Positions 44,181-54,076 of a DNA stretch of 64,000 nucleotides are shown here, one piece after another. The notes beneath the pieces are model-generated. The model saw only the letters and a list, made by a program, of their open reading frames with translations, had not been told where the DNA came from and did not search any database. The DNA comes from Chryseobacterium piscicola (lineage in GTDB: Bacteria > Bacteroidota > Bacteroidia > Flavobacteriales > Weeksellaceae). Made by a program: the position numbers and the translations under genes. Each line of letters starts with the position of its first letter. Position 1 is the first letter of the stretch. The stretch is taken from the NCBI RefSeq assembly GCF_900156685.1, contig NZ_FTOJ01000003.1, positions 124,001 through 188,000 of the forward strand, in the 5' to 3' direction.

Positions 44181-44741
44181 ATAGCACAAAGATTTAACAA
44201 CAGGGGCCCACAAAGACGTCCTGTACAGGAGGACTTACACTTGATCAACGATAAAATTCGTGTGAGAGAGCTTCGTTTGGTGGGCGATAACGTAGAGCCG
44301 GGAATTTATCCGATAGACAAAGCAAGACAAATTGCTTCGGAACAAGATTTGGATTTAGTAGTAATTTCCGATAAGGCAGAACCGTTTATTGCAAGAATAT
44401 TAGAATATAAAAAATTCTTATATGAGCAAAAGAAAAAGCAAAAAGAACTAAAGGCTAAGCAAATAAAAGTGGTCGTAAAAGAGATCCGTTTTGGACCTCA
44501 GACAGATGAGCATGATTATGAGTTTAAGAAAAAACATGCCGAAAAATTTCTTGAAGAAGGCTCTAAACTAAAAACCTACGTGTTTTTTAAAGGGCGTTCT
44601 ATTATCTTTAAAGATCAAGGAGAAATTTTACTTCTAAAGCTTGCTCAGGAATTGGAGCACGTAGGAAAAGTAGACCAACTTCCTAAGCTTGAAGGGAAAA
44701 GAATGATTATGATGATGAGCCCTAAGAAGCCTGCGAAATAA
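44181..44741 (+). CDS. infC: Translation initiation factor IF-3, non-AUG start
   Basis: About 186 residues if started at ATA 44181. IF-3 keeps 30S subunits apart and rejects non-AUG initiation. Core blocks: [57 protein letters not shown] and [14 protein letters not shown]. No ATG or GTG lies in frame between the upstream stop and the core. One option is the ATA at 44181, giving an N-tail [21 protein letters not shown] whose GC-richer, IF-3-like composition suggests it is translated. The other is the TTG at 44241 (166 residues), preceded by AGGAGG with 8-base spacing. Either way the start is not AUG, as in the AUU-started E. coli gene that IF-3 itself represses. Confidence 0.9.
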   Translation: MAQRFNNRGPQRRPVQEDLHLINDKIRVRELRLVGDNVEPGIYPIDKARQIASEQDLDLVVISDKAEPFIARILEYKKFLYEQKKKQKELKAKQIKVVVKEIRFGPQTDEHDYEFKKKHAEKFLEEGSKLKTYVFFKGRSIIFKDQGEILLLKLAQELEHVGKVDQLPKLEGKRMIMMMSPKKPAK

Positions 44742-44798
44742 GCAAATACAATGTTTTGATTGAGAAGATTTTGCTTACAAATCAAAACCGAAACATGT

Positions 44799-44829
44799 AA
44801 AAGAGATTTTTGATAGAAAGTCTCTTTTT
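44799..44829 (+). terminator. Weak terminator after infC
   Basis: AAAGAGA / TCTCTTT stem with a larger loop and a T-run, 58 bp past the infC stop and just before the rpmI promoter boxes. It may terminate partially. Confidence 0.55.
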
Positions 44830-44837
44830 GTATTGTT

Positions 44838-44853
44838 TAATTTTGTAATTTTG
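44838..44853 (+). promoter_or_regulatory. Tandem minus-7 boxes of rpmI-rplT
   Basis: TAATTTTG twice in direct succession (44838-44845 and 44846-44853), the same head-to-tail arrangement seen before aroB. It leaves a leader of roughly 135 bases before rpmI. Confidence 0.55.
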
Positions 44854-44873
44854 CAACCTCATTTGCGGAATAC

Positions 44874-44953
44874 CTATTTAGTATGCATACATCATTCATG
44901 ATTTTATTTTAAATAGTAATTCGCTTAGCTAAATGCTTGCATAGCAATTAGCT
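44874..44953 (+). promoter_or_regulatory. Structured leader of rpmI-rplT, candidate autoregulatory RNA
   Basis: CTATTTA (44874-44880) can pair with TAAATAG (44910-44916) enclosing an ATCA/TGAT hairpin. A second hairpin pairs AGCTAA (44927-44932) with TTAGCT (44948-44953) around ATGC/GCAT. L20 represses its own operon through leader RNA in other bacteria; here a comparable role is inferred from position and structure only. Confidence 0.4.
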
Positions 44954-44995
44954 CTTAAAAAGATATTGATAACAAAAACATAAAAAAGCAGAACA

Positions 44996-45193
44996 ATGCC
45001 AAAATTAAAAACGAAATCAGGTGCTAAGAAGCGTTTTGCTCTTACTGGTTCTGGTAAGATCAAAAGAAAAAATGCTTACAAAAGCCACATTTTGACTAAA
45101 AAAGAAACTAAGCAGAAGAGAAATCTTACTACTACTTCTTATGTAGCAAAAGTGGACGAAAAAAGCGTTAGACGTCAATTAGCCATTCAGTAG
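44996..45193 (+). CDS. rpmI: 50S ribosomal protein L35
   Basis: 65 residues, highly basic, with the L35 pattern [20 protein letters not shown] then [20 protein letters not shown] and a C-terminal SVRRQL. Component of the large ribosomal subunit. Lies in the thrS-infC-rpmI-rplT order, 119 bp before rplT, and probably shares its transcript. Confidence 0.97.
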   Translation: MPKLKTKSGAKKRFALTGSGKIKRKNAYKSHILTKKETKQKRNLTTTSYVAKVDEKSVRRQLAIQ

Positions 45194-45312
45194 TTTTTAT
45201 AAATCTTTGTCGGTTTATAGGAATTCAAAAAAATTCAAAAAATTTAACCCTGAATTGCAGCTCCAAAGTCTGATGAAACAAGCAGCGCTGAATTCAAAAA
45301 AACAATTACATT

Positions 45313-45657
45313 ATGCCTAGATCAGTAAATGCAGTAGCTTCAAGAGCACGCAGAAAAAAAGTTATAAAGCTGGCTAAAGGTTTTTTCGGTAGAAGAAAGA
45401 ACGTTTGGACTGTAGCAAAAAACGCGGTAGAAAAAGCAATGCAATATGCTTACCGTGGAAGAAAAGAGAAGAAAAGAAACTTCAGATCACTTTGGATTAC
45501 TCGTATTAATGCGGGAGCTAGAGAACACGGAATGTCTTACTCTCAGTTTATGGGAGCTCTTAAAAAGAACAACATCGAATTGAACAGAAAGGTTTTAGCT
45601 GATTTAGCAATGAATCATCCAGAAGCTTTCAAAGCTGTTGTAGATCAAGTAAAATAA
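45313..45657 (+). CDS. rplT: 50S ribosomal protein L20
   Basis: 114 residues. The L20 pattern is [20 protein letters not shown] with the basic N-terminal arm, [19 protein letters not shown], and [20 protein letters not shown] then [20 protein letters not shown]. It binds 23S rRNA early in assembly and represses its own operon in other bacteria through the leader RNA. Followed by a strong terminator. Confidence 0.98.
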   Translation: MPRSVNAVASRARRKKVIKLAKGFFGRRKNVWTVAKNAVEKAMQYAYRGRKEKKRNFRSLWITRINAGAREHGMSYSQFMGALKKNNIELNRKVLADLAMNHPEAFKAVVDQVK

Positions 45658-45681
45658 TAAAAACAATTTTGTTATCAATAT

Positions 45682-45713
45682 AAAATCCCGAGTTTTTTGC
45701 TCGGGATTTTTAT
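45682..45713 (+). terminator. Terminator of rpmI-rplT
   Basis: AAAATCCCGAG / CTCGGGATTTT stem with a 7-base loop and a following T, 25 bp past the rplT stop. Confidence 0.9.
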
Positions 45714-45749
45714 ATTATCTAAATTTGTTATAAGTAATTAAAATTTAAA

Positions 45750-46913
45750 GTGAAAAAAGTATTCTCTATTTTGTCTTTAGGCATGCTTGGTTTTTTTCAA
45801 AGCCAAACCTTTATACAAGCATATCAAGATCGAGCCAATCAAGTGACCCAAGCGAATATCACGAGTTTGCTTCAGCAGTTTTCTAATCTTGGAACAAAAA
45901 CCACAGGATCTGTAGCCAATAATAATACGTTAACTTGGCTTACAAATCAATATTTAGCTTACGGATATTCTGCAAGCCAGATTACAGAAGATACTTTTAC
46001 CTCTGGAAGCGCGACTTCAAAAAATTTGATTATAACAAAAACCGGAACTTTATATCCGGATATTTTTGTAGTTATTTGTGGGCATTACGACACAATAAAT
46101 AGTCCAGGGGTAAGCGATAATGGAAGTGGTACTTCTATTTTATTGGAAGCCGCAAGAATTTTGAAAGATGTTCCCACTGAATATTCAATTAAGTTTATTC
46201 ACTTTTCAGGTGAAGAGCAAGGTCTTCTAGGAAGTACTCACTATGTGAATAATGTGGTTTTTAATAATAACGTCCGCCAATTAAATTTAAAAGTTGTTTT
46301 CAATATTGATCAGGTGGGCGGCAAAATTGGAAACCCCAATTCCACCATAACGTGTGAAAGTGATATGAGTGGCCAAACTGCCAACAACGCACCGTCTCTG
46401 GCGATGACTCAGCAATTAGCAAACTGTACAACACTCTACTCTCCTCTTCAGGTCATCATGTCTAATGCATTTGCATCAGATTATATTCCTTTTGAAAACA
46501 AGGGAGATATCATCACTGGTTTCTACGAAACTCCTGTAAGTGGCAATCAGCACACGGTAAATGATACTTTTAACAATGTAGATCCGGTGTACGTTTTTAA
46601 GGTTGGGAAAGCAGCCGTAGGGGCGCTTCAGCATTTTGCTGTTGCCAATTTAGTTTTGGCAACAGATGAGGCAAAGCAGAATTTAGATACTTTTAAATTT
46701 TATCCCAATCCGGTAAAAAATACTTTATATGTTGAAACTCCCAAAGATGTAAGAAATTTTACTATCGAAATTACAGATATAACTGGAAAATTGATTTTGA
46801 AATCAGAAAACCAAAAAGAAATCAATATCTCAGGAATAGATTCTGGAAATTATATTGGAACGGTAAGTTGTAATGGCGAGAAAATTTCTAAAAAACTTAT
46901 TATAGAAAAATAG
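45750..46913 (+). CDS. M28-family aminopeptidase, T9SS cargo
   Basis: 387 residues, GTG start, signal peptide of the type KKVFSILSLGMLGFFQSQ. Two-zinc exopeptidase: GHYDT (His112, Asp114), GVSDNGSGTS (Asp123 bridging both metals), FSGEEQGLLGS (Glu155 catalytic, Glu156 ligand), then NIDQVGG and SDYIPFENKGD. Residues from about 310 form a T9SS tail (KFYPNPVKNTLYVET through SKKLIIEK). An extracellular aminopeptidase releasing N-terminal residues. The next gene is a close paralogue without the tail. Confidence 0.92.
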   Translation: MKKVFSILSLGMLGFFQSQTFIQAYQDRANQVTQANITSLLQQFSNLGTKTTGSVANNNTLTWLTNQYLAYGYSASQITEDTFTSGSATSKNLIITKTGTLYPDIFVVICGHYDTINSPGVSDNGSGTSILLEAARILKDVPTEYSIKFIHFSGEEQGLLGSTHYVNNVVFNNNVRQLNLKVVFNIDQVGGKIGNPNSTITCESDMSGQTANNAPSLAMTQQLANCTTLYSPLQVIMSNAFASDYIPFENKGDIITGFYETPVSGNQHTVNDTFNNVDPVYVFKVGKAAVGALQHFAVANLVLATDEAKQNLDTFKFYPNPVKNTLYVETPKDVRNFTIEITDITGKLILKSENQKEINISGIDSGNYIGTVSCNGEKISKKLIIEK

Positions 46914-46953
46914 TTTAGTTGTAATTTTCTTCTGTTTATTTTAAAAACCAAAT

Positions 46954-47877
46954 ATGAAAAAACTCATTGCTTTTTTACTTTTAGGAATAGCCTTAGAAAA
47001 TATTGAGGCACAACATTTTATTCAAACCTATCAAGAACGTGTTAATTTATTGCAGCTTGAGAACATCACTTCTCATTTGAGAGAATTTGAAAAACTTGGA
47101 ATAAAAACAACAGGTTCATCAGAAAATAACAAAGCATTGCTTTGGGTTAAAGATAAATATATTTCTTTTGGTTATAATGAAGATCAGATAATGGAAGATC
47201 CGTTTTCAGTGGGAAGAATGAAGTCTAAAAATCTTATTATCACTAAAAAGGGAACAAAATTTCCAGATAAATACATCATCATCTGCGGTCATTTTGACAG
47301 CATCAATGGTCCCGGAGTGAATGACAATGGAAGTGGTACATCTATCATTTTGGAAACAGCTAGGATTTTAAAAGACGTTCCCACAGAATATTCTATTAAA
47401 TTCATCCATTTTTCGGGCGAGGAACAAGGGCTTTATGGCAGTAAGCATTATGCAAATGAAGTAGTATTCAATGGTAAACAACGTTTGATTGATATTAAAA
47501 TGGTCTTCAATCTTGATCAGGTTGGTGGCAAGAAAGGGTTATTTAATGACACTGTTTTTTGCGATGAAGACCAAGGAGGAAGTTCCAAAAATAACGCGGC
47601 TTCTACTCAAGCTACAAAAGAACTGATGACGTGTACAACATTATACTCCCCTTTAAAAGCTAAAATAGATCCTGCAGAGCACAGCGACTACATTTCCTTC
47701 GAGAAAAAAGGTGAAGTAATAACCGGGTTTTTTGAGTATTTAAGAAGCGAACTGCCACATACAGAAAATGATACGTTTGCCAATACAGATGTGCAATATG
47801 TTTTTAATATTGGAAAAGCAACCATCGGAGCTTTGCAACATTTTGCAGTAGCAAGTAAAATTTCAGATGTGAAATAG
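46954..47877 (+). CDS. M28-family aminopeptidase paralogue lacking the sorting tail
   Basis: 307 residues, signal MKKLIAFLLLGIALENIEAQ. It aligns over its whole length to the previous gene, including GHFDS (His113, Asp115), GVNDNGSGTS (Asp124), FSGEEQGLYGS (Glu156, Glu157), NLDQVGG and SDYISFEKKGE, so the active site is complete. It stops at ALQHFAVASKISDVK where the neighbour continues into the T9SS tail. It therefore should stay in the periplasm while the twin is exported. Spaced 40 bp from its twin; terminator follows. Confidence 0.9.
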   Translation: MKKLIAFLLLGIALENIEAQHFIQTYQERVNLLQLENITSHLREFEKLGIKTTGSSENNKALLWVKDKYISFGYNEDQIMEDPFSVGRMKSKNLIITKKGTKFPDKYIIICGHFDSINGPGVNDNGSGTSIILETARILKDVPTEYSIKFIHFSGEEQGLYGSKHYANEVVFNGKQRLIDIKMVFNLDQVGGKKGLFNDTVFCDEDQGGSSKNNAASTQATKELMTCTTLYSPLKAKIDPAEHSDYISFEKKGEVITGFFEYLRSELPHTENDTFANTDVQYVFNIGKATIGALQHFAVASKISDVK

Positions 47878-47933
47878 GCTCATAAAAAATAAATTACAGA
47901 TAATAATATCATCAGTTTTAAATTAATTATAAG

Positions 47934-47961
47934 CGAAACCTGCAGATTTGCAGGTTTTTCT
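47934..47961 (+). terminator. Terminator after the M28 pair
   Basis: GAAACCTGCA / TGCAGGTTTTTC hairpin with a 4-base loop and T-run; convergent with the his operon end. Confidence 0.85.
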
Positions 47962-48547
47962 ATTGATTTCTATTCAGGAGAATTTTTTCTATTTCATTTA
48001 AAGAAAAGTTCTTCGCTTTCAACAAGATTAAAAAGTGATACAGTAAATCAGCAGCTTCATTTTTAAACAAATCTTCATTATCATCTTTAGCTTCTATAAC
48101 CAATTCCACAGCCTCCTCGCCTACTTTTTGAGCCACTTTATTGATGCCCCTCTGAAATAAAGAATAGGTATAAGAATCTTCTACTTGATCATCAATTCGC
48201 TGCGCAATTTTGCTTTCCAATTCATACAAAAAACCTTTAGAATCTTTTTCACCAAAACAGCTGAAGCTTCCGGTGTGACAAACTGTGTTTTTTGGTATCA
48301 CTTTAATTAAAATCGTATCCTGATCACAATCAATCTGAATATTTTTTACCGTTAGAAAATTTCCAGACTCCTCGCCTTTCGTCCATAATCTATTTTTAGA
48401 ACGGCTGAAAAATGTTACTATTCCTTCGGTTTTTGTTTTGCTGAAAGCTTCTTCATTCATGTAACCAAGCATTAAAACCTGCAAAGTTCGCTCGTCTTGA
48501 ATGATTACCGGAATCAATCCGTTTGTTTTATTAAAGTCTATTTTCAT
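47960..48547 (-). CDS. hisIE: Bifunctional phosphoribosyl-AMP cyclohydrolase / phosphoribosyl-ATP pyrophosphatase
   Basis: 195 residues. The HisI domain (about 1-105) has [39 protein letters not shown] and zinc/magnesium residues DCDQD with [12 protein letters not shown]; the HisE domain (about 110-195) is the all-alpha MazG-like part ([36 protein letters not shown]). It performs steps 2 and 3 of histidine synthesis. Last gene of the operon, overlapping hisF by 4 bp (ATGA). Confidence 0.96.
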   Translation of the reverse strand: MKIDFNKTNGLIPVIIQDERTLQVLMLGYMNEEAFSKTKTEGIVTFFSRSKNRLWTKGEESGNFLTVKNIQIDCDQDTILIKVIPKNTVCHTGSFSCFGEKDSKGFLYELESKIAQRIDDQVEDSYTYSLFQRGINKVAQKVGEEAVELVIEAKDDNEDLFKNEAADLLYHFLILLKAKNFSLNEIEKILLNRNQ

Positions 48548-49296
48548 CTTACGTTGATATTTTTATTTTTGAGGTTATTTTTTAAGTCACCAATTCCAAT
48601 TTCGTCAAAATGGAAAACGCTAGCGGCCAAAGCTCCTGTTGCTTTTGTGAGATTAAAAACATCTTCAAAATCTTCAGTTTTTCCTGCTCCACCAGATGCA
48701 ATGACCGGGATGTTTACGTTTTCTGAAATTAGCTTCGTCAATTTCAAATCAAAACCATTTTTAGTTCCATCACTATTCATTGAGGTTAAAAGAATTTCTC
48801 CCGCACCCAATTCTTCTACTTTTTTTGCCCACTCTAAGGTTTTTAGATGAGTCATTTCTCTTCCACCTTTCACAAAAACCCAATCTTCGCCATTCACTAT
48901 TTTTGTATCAATTGCTACAACTACGCATTGGTTTCCGAATTCTTTTGCTAATTCAGAAATCAGATAAGGGTTTTTAACAGCAGAAGAATTGATACTTATT
49001 TTATCGGCTCCCGCTTCTAGTAATTTTCTTACATCTTCAATGGAAGATATCCCACCACCCACTGTAAATGGTATACTAAGCTCTTTGGCAATATTTTCTA
49101 CGAGTTCTACAAAAGTTTTTCGTTCTTCGATAGTTGCGGTGATATCAAGAAAAACCAGTTCGTCAGCGCCTTCATTTTCGTATTTTTTGGCTAAATCAAT
49201 CGGATTTCCTGCATTGATCAGTCCTTCAAAATTAATCCCTTTCACGGTGGTTCCGTCTTTAATATCTAGGCATGGAATTATTCTTTTTTTAAGCAT
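48544..49296 (-). CDS. hisF: Imidazole glycerol phosphate synthase, cyclase subunit
   Basis: 250 residues, (beta/alpha)8 barrel. [15 protein letters not shown] places catalytic Asp11; the second catalytic Asp is in [12 protein letters not shown]; phosphate loops [10 protein letters not shown] and [11 protein letters not shown]. Uses ammonia from HisH to turn PRFAR into IGP and AICAR, linking histidine to purine synthesis. Overlaps hisA by 8 bp and hisIE by 4 bp. Confidence 0.97.
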   Translation of the reverse strand: MLKKRIIPCLDIKDGTTVKGINFEGLINAGNPIDLAKKYENEGADELVFLDITATIEERKTFVELVENIAKELSIPFTVGGGISSIEDVRKLLEAGADKISINSSAVKNPYLISELAKEFGNQCVVVAIDTKIVNGEDWVFVKGGREMTHLKTLEWAKKVEELGAGEILLTSMNSDGTKNGFDLKLTKLISENVNIPVIASGGAGKTEDFEDVFNLTKATGALAASVFHFDEIGIGDLKNNLKNKNINVR

Positions 49297-50011
49297 TTTG
49301 AATAAAATTTTGAAGTTGATTTAATGATATTTTTCCTTCATAAATAGCTTTTCCAATAATGGTACCAGCACATCCGATTTCTTTCATCAAATAGACATCT
49401 TCAATGCAGGAAATCCCACCACTTGCCACTAGCTGAACGGTTGTTTTATCCAAAATATCTTGATACAATTCTGTGGAAGCACCTTGCAACATTCCGTCTT
49501 TTGAAATATCTGTGCAAATTACATTCATAATGCCTTTCATTTGATAATCAAGAATAAAATCAATTACATTTTTATCACTTTCTTCCAGCCAACCAGCAGT
49601 TTTTATTTTTTTATTTTCACAGTCAGCTCCTAGGATTATTTTTTTTGCGCTGTATTTTTCTATTAATGAAATACAGAATTCGGGATTTTGAACTGCGATA
49701 CTGCCTATGGTAATTTGTTTTGCTCCAGAATTAAAAGCTATTTCAATATCCTTATCAGTTTTCAGTCCGCCACCAAAGTCAATATGCAAAGAGGTTTTTT
49801 TAGCTAAATTTTCTAGTACTTTCTGGTTGATAATATGTTTTGATTTTGCACCATCAAGATCCACCAAATGCAGAAATTCAATTCCAGCCCCCTCAAACTC
49901 TTTGGCTACTTCGAGTGGATTTTCATTATAAATTTTTTTGGTATTGTAATCACCTTTTGATAATCTTACACATTTTCCGTCGATGATGTCTATGGCAGGA
50001 ATAATTTTCAT
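49289..50011 (-). CDS. hisA: ProFAR isomerase
   Basis: 240 residues. Barrel homologous to His[21 protein letters not shown] with catalytic Asp8, phosphate loops [11 protein letters not shown] and [10 protein letters not shown], and the second Asp in [10 protein letters not shown]. It isomerises ProFAR to PRFAR in histidine synthesis. An 82-bp gap to hisH is the largest inside the operon; I see no promoter box in it. Confidence 0.96.
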   Translation of the reverse strand: MKIIPAIDIIDGKCVRLSKGDYNTKKIYNENPLEVAKEFEGAGIEFLHLVDLDGAKSKHIINQKVLENLAKKTSLHIDFGGGLKTDKDIEIAFNSGAKQITIGSIAVQNPEFCISLIEKYSAKKIILGADCENKKIKTAGWLEESDKNVIDFILDYQMKGIMNVICTDISKDGMLQGASTELYQDILDKTTVQLVASGGISCIEDVYLMKEIGCAGTIIGKAIYEGKISLNQLQNFIQNA

Positions 50012-50093
50012 AAGTAGTTTTATTGTTTTTATAAATTATATACAATCGCTGTTTTTCATGGATTTTCTATTACCAATCATTGCGATTTCATCA

Positions 50094-50672
50094 TTAAATT
50101 TTTAAGAAGTTTTTGAGTATTTGATTCCCGAATTTCCCTGACTTCTCTGGATGGAATTGAGTCGCAAAGAAATTATCTTTCTGCAAAGAAGCGCTAAACG
50201 GTAAAATATAATCACAAACTGAAGTCGTATGTTCAGATAATTCACAATAAAAACTGTGTACAAAATACAGATCACTTTCTTCTGAAATCTCTGAAAACAG
50301 TGGTGGTTTCAAATCTGAAACTGTATTCCAACCCATGTGTGGAACGAGATCAAGTGGAGGAAATTTTTTCACATTACAATCAAAAATTCCCAATCCTTCA
50401 GTATTTCCCTCTTCATTATTTTTACACATCAGTTGCATTCCTAGGCAAATTCCCAAAACAGGCTGCGTTAATGAGGGAATAAGTTGATCCAAACCTTTTT
50501 CTCTTAGCCGTTTCATCGTAGAAGAAGCTTCGCCTACGCCTGGGAAAATTATTTTTTCTGCGTTTTTTATCAATTCAAAATCATCGGTGATAATAGAATT
50601 TGCACCTAATCTTTCTAAGGCGTTCTGAACAGAATTAACGTTTCCGCCGTTGTATTTTATAATCGCTATCAT
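50094..50672 (-). CDS. hisH: Imidazole glycerol phosphate synthase, glutaminase subunit
   Basis: 192 residues. Class I glutamine amidotransferase: FPGVGEASS, nucleophile Cys76 in LGICLGMQLM, and the catalytic His/Glu in ATQFHPEKSG. It supplies ammonia to HisF, with which it forms a complex. 1 bp from hisB, so translationally linked. Confidence 0.96.
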   Translation of the reverse strand: MIAIIKYNGGNVNSVQNALERLGANSIITDDFELIKNAEKIIFPGVGEASSTMKRLREKGLDQLIPSLTQPVLGICLGMQLMCKNNEEGNTEGLGIFDCNVKKFPPLDLVPHMGWNTVSDLKPPLFSEISEESDLYFVHSFYCELSEHTTSVCDYILPFSASLQKDNFFATQFHPEKSGKFGNQILKNFLKI

Positions 50673-50673
50673 C

Positions 50674-51768
50674 TTATAAACTTCCTTTGGTTGATGGTAA
50701 ATTGTAATTTTGATCGGTCTGATTGACTGCCATTTTTATCGCTTTTGCAAACGCTTTAAAGACTGATTCAATTTTGTGGTGCTCGTTTTCTCCCTCAGAT
50801 TTAATATTCAAATTGCATTTTGCAGCATCTGTAAATGACTTGAAAAAGTGGTAAAACATTTCCGTTGGTACGTCGCCAACTTTTTCTCTTTTAAAATCAG
50901 CTTCCCAAACCAACCAAGGACGGCCGCCAAAATCAATCGCCACTTGAGACAAACAATCGTCCATTGGAAGTAAAAAACCATATCTTTCTATTCCTTTTTT
51001 ATTTCCTAAAGCTTTTAAAACGGCTTCTCCGAGAACAATTCCCGTGTCTTCGATTGTGTGGTGTTCGTCAACCTGCAAATCTCCTTTCACCTTTATTTTT
51101 AAATCTAAATTTCCATGTTTTGAAATCTGTTCAAGCATGTGGTCAAAAAAATGTAAACCTGTTGAAATTTCCGAATTTCCGCTTCCGTCAAGATTCACTT
51201 CTACATCGATTTCTGTTTCGTTTGTTTTTCTGAAAACTTTTGCTGTTCTGGGAATTTGCTTTAAATATTGATAGATTTCGCTCCAGCTTTTGGTTGTGCA
51301 TTCAGCATTTTCATTTTCAATCTCATTAATAAAAATACTTTTTGATCCTAAGTTTTTAGCTAACTGAATATCCGTCAATCGGTCTCCAATTACAAAAGAA
51401 TTTTCAAGATCATAATTGCCGTAAATATATTTTCCAAGCATTCCGATTTCAGGTTTTCTGTTGGGAGAATTCTCATGCTCAAAACTTTTGTCAATTAAAA
51501 TATCATTGAAAACAATACCTTCATTTTCAAAAGCTTTCAACATTTTATCTTGTGGCTTTACAAAATCTTCAAAAGGAAAACTGTCTGTTCCCAAACCATC
51601 TTGGTTGGTTACCATAACCAATTCGTAGTCTAATTCCTTTGCTATTTTGGCTAAATTTTGAAAAACTCCCGGATAAAATTCCAGCTTTTCCAAAGAATCT
51701 ACCTGAAAATCTGTTGGCGGTTCTATAATCAATGTGCCATCTCGGTCTATGAATAATACTTTTTTCAT
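50674..51768 (-). CDS. hisB: Bifunctional histidinol-phosphatase / imidazoleglycerol-phosphate dehydratase
   Basis: 364 residues. The N-terminal HAD phosphatase (about 1-165) has FIDRDGTLI with Asp8 and Asp10 and [11 protein letters not shown]; the C-terminal IGP dehydratase (about 175-364) has the manganese-binding blocks [24 protein letters not shown] and [12 protein letters not shown]. The fusion is like the E. coli HisB and removes the need for a separate HisN. 2 bp from hisC. Confidence 0.97.
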   Translation of the reverse strand: MKKVLFIDRDGTLIIEPPTDFQVDSLEKLEFYPGVFQNLAKIAKELDYELVMVTNQDGLGTDSFPFEDFVKPQDKMLKAFENEGIVFNDILIDKSFEHENSPNRKPEIGMLGKYIYGNYDLENSFVIGDRLTDIQLAKNLGSKSIFINEIENENAECTTKSWSEIYQYLKQIPRTAKVFRKTNETEIDVEVNLDGSGNSEISTGLHFFDHMLEQISKHGNLDLKIKVKGDLQVDEHHTIEDTGIVLGEAVLKALGNKKGIERYGFLLPMDDCLSQVAIDFGGRPWLVWEADFKREKVGDVPTEMFYHFFKSFTDAAKCNLNIKSEGENEHHKIESVFKAFAKAIKMAVNQTDQNYNLPSTKGSL

Positions 51769-51770
51769 GT

Positions 51771-52796
51771 TTAAATATTTTTTAAAGTATTGATTAAAAT
51801 TTCATTTTCATTTCGGTTTCCAACATTAATTCTGATGCAGTTGGGAATCTGAGGAAATCTTTTGCTGGTGAGAATTTCATTTTCAACCAATGTAGAATAC
51901 ACTTTTTCTGCATTTTCAAATTCAATAAGAAAGAAATTAGCATCTGTTGGATAAATTTTTGAAATGCATTTTACACTTAAAAGTTGATTTTTCAGCCAGT
52001 CTCGCTCCTTCAAGATTTCATTTAAATTATTTTGGAAATCTTCAATCTGATCTAATTTTTCTAAAACCAAATTTTGGCTCAAAATATTCACATTAAAAGG
52101 TGATTTTACCGTATAGATAAGATTGGTAATTTCTACTGATGAATAAGCAATTCCAACTCTTGCTCCTGCTAAGCCCCAGGCTTTTGAGAATGTTTGCAAA
52201 ACAATCAAATTAGGATATTCGTTGATTAGTTCAAGACATGATTTTTGCTCAGAAAACTCAATATATGCTTCATCAACGACAACAATTCCTTGAAAATTCT
52301 TGATGTAAAATTCTATGTCACTTATTGAATTCCCTGTTGGATTATTGGGCGAACAGATAAATAATAGCTTAGTTTGATTTTCTTTACTACTATTTAGAAA
52401 ATCCTCCTTTACAATTTCAAACTTTTCATTAAGATTGAGTGGTAGTACTTTATTTTCATTAATGGATGCGTAAAATCCATACATTGCAAAAGAAGGATTC
52501 ATCACCAAGACAGAATCTTTCTTTGGTTCACAGAAAATTTTTATAATCAAATCAATTAATTCGTCACTACCATTTCCGAGGGCAATCTGATTGGCTGCAA
52601 TGTTTTTAAAAGCTGATATTTTATCTCTTAAGTTTTTGTGCGTAGAATCCGGATAGCGATTAAATTCACCAAACGGGCTCTCGTTAGCATCCATCATTAA
52701 AGGTTTTATAAACTGATTGTTATCTCTGAAACTGATGTATGGTTTCAGTTCCTGTATATTTTTTCTAACAAATTTTTGAATATCTAATGTTGTCAT
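51771..52796 (-). CDS. hisC: Histidinol-phosphate aminotransferase
   Basis: 341 residues. PLP enzyme of fold type [43 protein letters not shown] and the PLP lysine Lys205 in [16 protein letters not shown]. Converts imidazole acetol phosphate and glutamate to histidinol phosphate. Gaps of 2 and 4 bp to its neighbours. Confidence 0.97.
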   Translation of the reverse strand: MTTLDIQKFVRKNIQELKPYISFRDNNQFIKPLMMDANESPFGEFNRYPDSTHKNLRDKISAFKNIAANQIALGNGSDELIDLIIKIFCEPKKDSVLVMNPSFAMYGFYASINENKVLPLNLNEKFEIVKEDFLNSSKENQTKLLFICSPNNPTGNSISDIEFYIKNFQGIVVVDEAYIEFSEQKSCLELINEYPNLIVLQTFSKAWGLAGARVGIAYSSVEITNLIYTVKSPFNVNILSQNLVLEKLDQIEDFQNNLNEILKERDWLKNQLLSVKCISKIYPTDANFFLIEFENAEKVYSTLVENEILTSKRFPQIPNCIRINVGNRNENEILINTLKNI

Positions 52797-52800
52797 AAGT

Positions 52801-54075
52801 TTATTTTAATCTAATGGATACTGCATTTTTGTGTGCAAAAAGTCCTTCTGCTTCCGCCATCAATTCAATAGTTGTTCCTAAATTCTGCAAGCCTTCTTTT
52901 GATAAATTCTGAAACGTAATTTTCTTCACAAAACTATCTAAAGAAACGCCGCTGTAATTTTTGGCAAAACCATTGGTAGGAAGCGTGTGATTTGTTCCGC
53001 TGGCATAATCTCCGGCACTTTCACAAGAATAATTGCCGAGAAAAACCGAACCTGCATTTTGAATTTTTTCAATATAATTTTCAAAATTTTCAATGGCTAA
53101 AATCAAATGTTCGGGAGCATACAAATTGCTGAATTTCAAAGCTTCATCCATAGATTCTAAAAAAATAAAGTGGCTGTTTTCCAAAGATTTATTTGCAAAT
53201 ATGTTTCTTGGAAGTTCATTTACTTGTTTTTCTACCTCCTGAATTGTTTTATTTAAAATATTGAAATCTGTTGAAATAAAAATCACTTGACTGTCGCTTC
53301 CATGTTCAGCCTGAGACAATAGATCTGCTGCACAAAACTCTGGGTTAGCATTTTGGTCGGCAATAATCAAAACTTCACTCGGTCCCGCAGGCATATCTAT
53401 GGCCACCCCAAAATTCTGAGCAAAATCCTTTGCTGCAACTACAAATTGATTACCCGGACCGAATATTTTATACACATTCGGAATAGTTTCTGTACCGAAA
53501 GTCATTGCTGCTACTGCTTGTGCACCACCCACTTTGAATATTTTTGAAACTCCGCAAAGTTTTGCAGTGTAAAGAATTGCGGGGTTGATATTTCCATTTT
53601 TATCTGGAGGTGTGCACAAAACAACTTCATTGCAACCCGCTAATTGAGCCGGTATAGCGAGCATCAAAACCGTAGAAAATAAGGGAGCTGTTCCGCCGGG
53701 AATATAAATTCCTACTTTTTCGATGGCACGGCTTTCTCTCCAGCAAATTACACCTTTTGTTGTTTCAATTTTTTCAATTTCTACAATCTGAGAAGCATGG
53801 AATTTTGTTATATTTTCTTTTGCAACCTGGATTGCTTTTTTTAAATCTTCGGAAATTAGATTTTCTGCAATATCAATTTCTTCTATGGTTGTCTGTAACT
53901 GATTTATTTTAGCAGAATCAAATTTTTCAGCATAATTAATCAAAGCTTGGTCTCCATTTTTTTGAACTTCTGTAAAGATTTCTTTAATGGTTTCTGAAAT
54001 TTCATTATTTTTAAAAAGCGGTCTTTTTACGAGTTCAAACCAAGTTTCTGTTTTAGGATTTTTGTAAATATTCAT
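52801..54075 (-). CDS. hisD: Histidinol dehydrogenase
   Basis: 424 residues. Zinc- and NAD-dependent, the last two oxidations to histidine. Signatures: YIPGGTAPLFSTVLML, IFGPGNQFVVAAKDF, GPSEVLIIAD, LLSQAEHGSDSQ with the zinc ligands, PEHLILA, and CESAGDYASGTNHTLPT. 1 bp downstream of the hisG stop. Confidence 0.97.
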   Translation of the reverse strand: MNIYKNPKTETWFELVKRPLFKNNEISETIKEIFTEVQKNGDQALINYAEKFDSAKINQLQTTIEEIDIAENLISEDLKKAIQVAKENITKFHASQIVEIEKIETTKGVICWRESRAIEKVGIYIPGGTAPLFSTVLMLAIPAQLAGCNEVVLCTPPDKNGNINPAILYTAKLCGVSKIFKVGGAQAVAAMTFGTETIPNVYKIFGPGNQFVVAAKDFAQNFGVAIDMPAGPSEVLIIADQNANPEFCAADLLSQAEHGSDSQVIFISTDFNILNKTIQEVEKQVNELPRNIFANKSLENSHFIFLESMDEALKFSNLYAPEHLILAIENFENYIEKIQNAGSVFLGNYSCESAGDYASGTNHTLPTNGFAKNYSGVSLDSFVKKITFQNLSKEGLQNLGTTIELMAEAEGLFAHKNAVSIRLK

Positions 54076-54076
54076 C

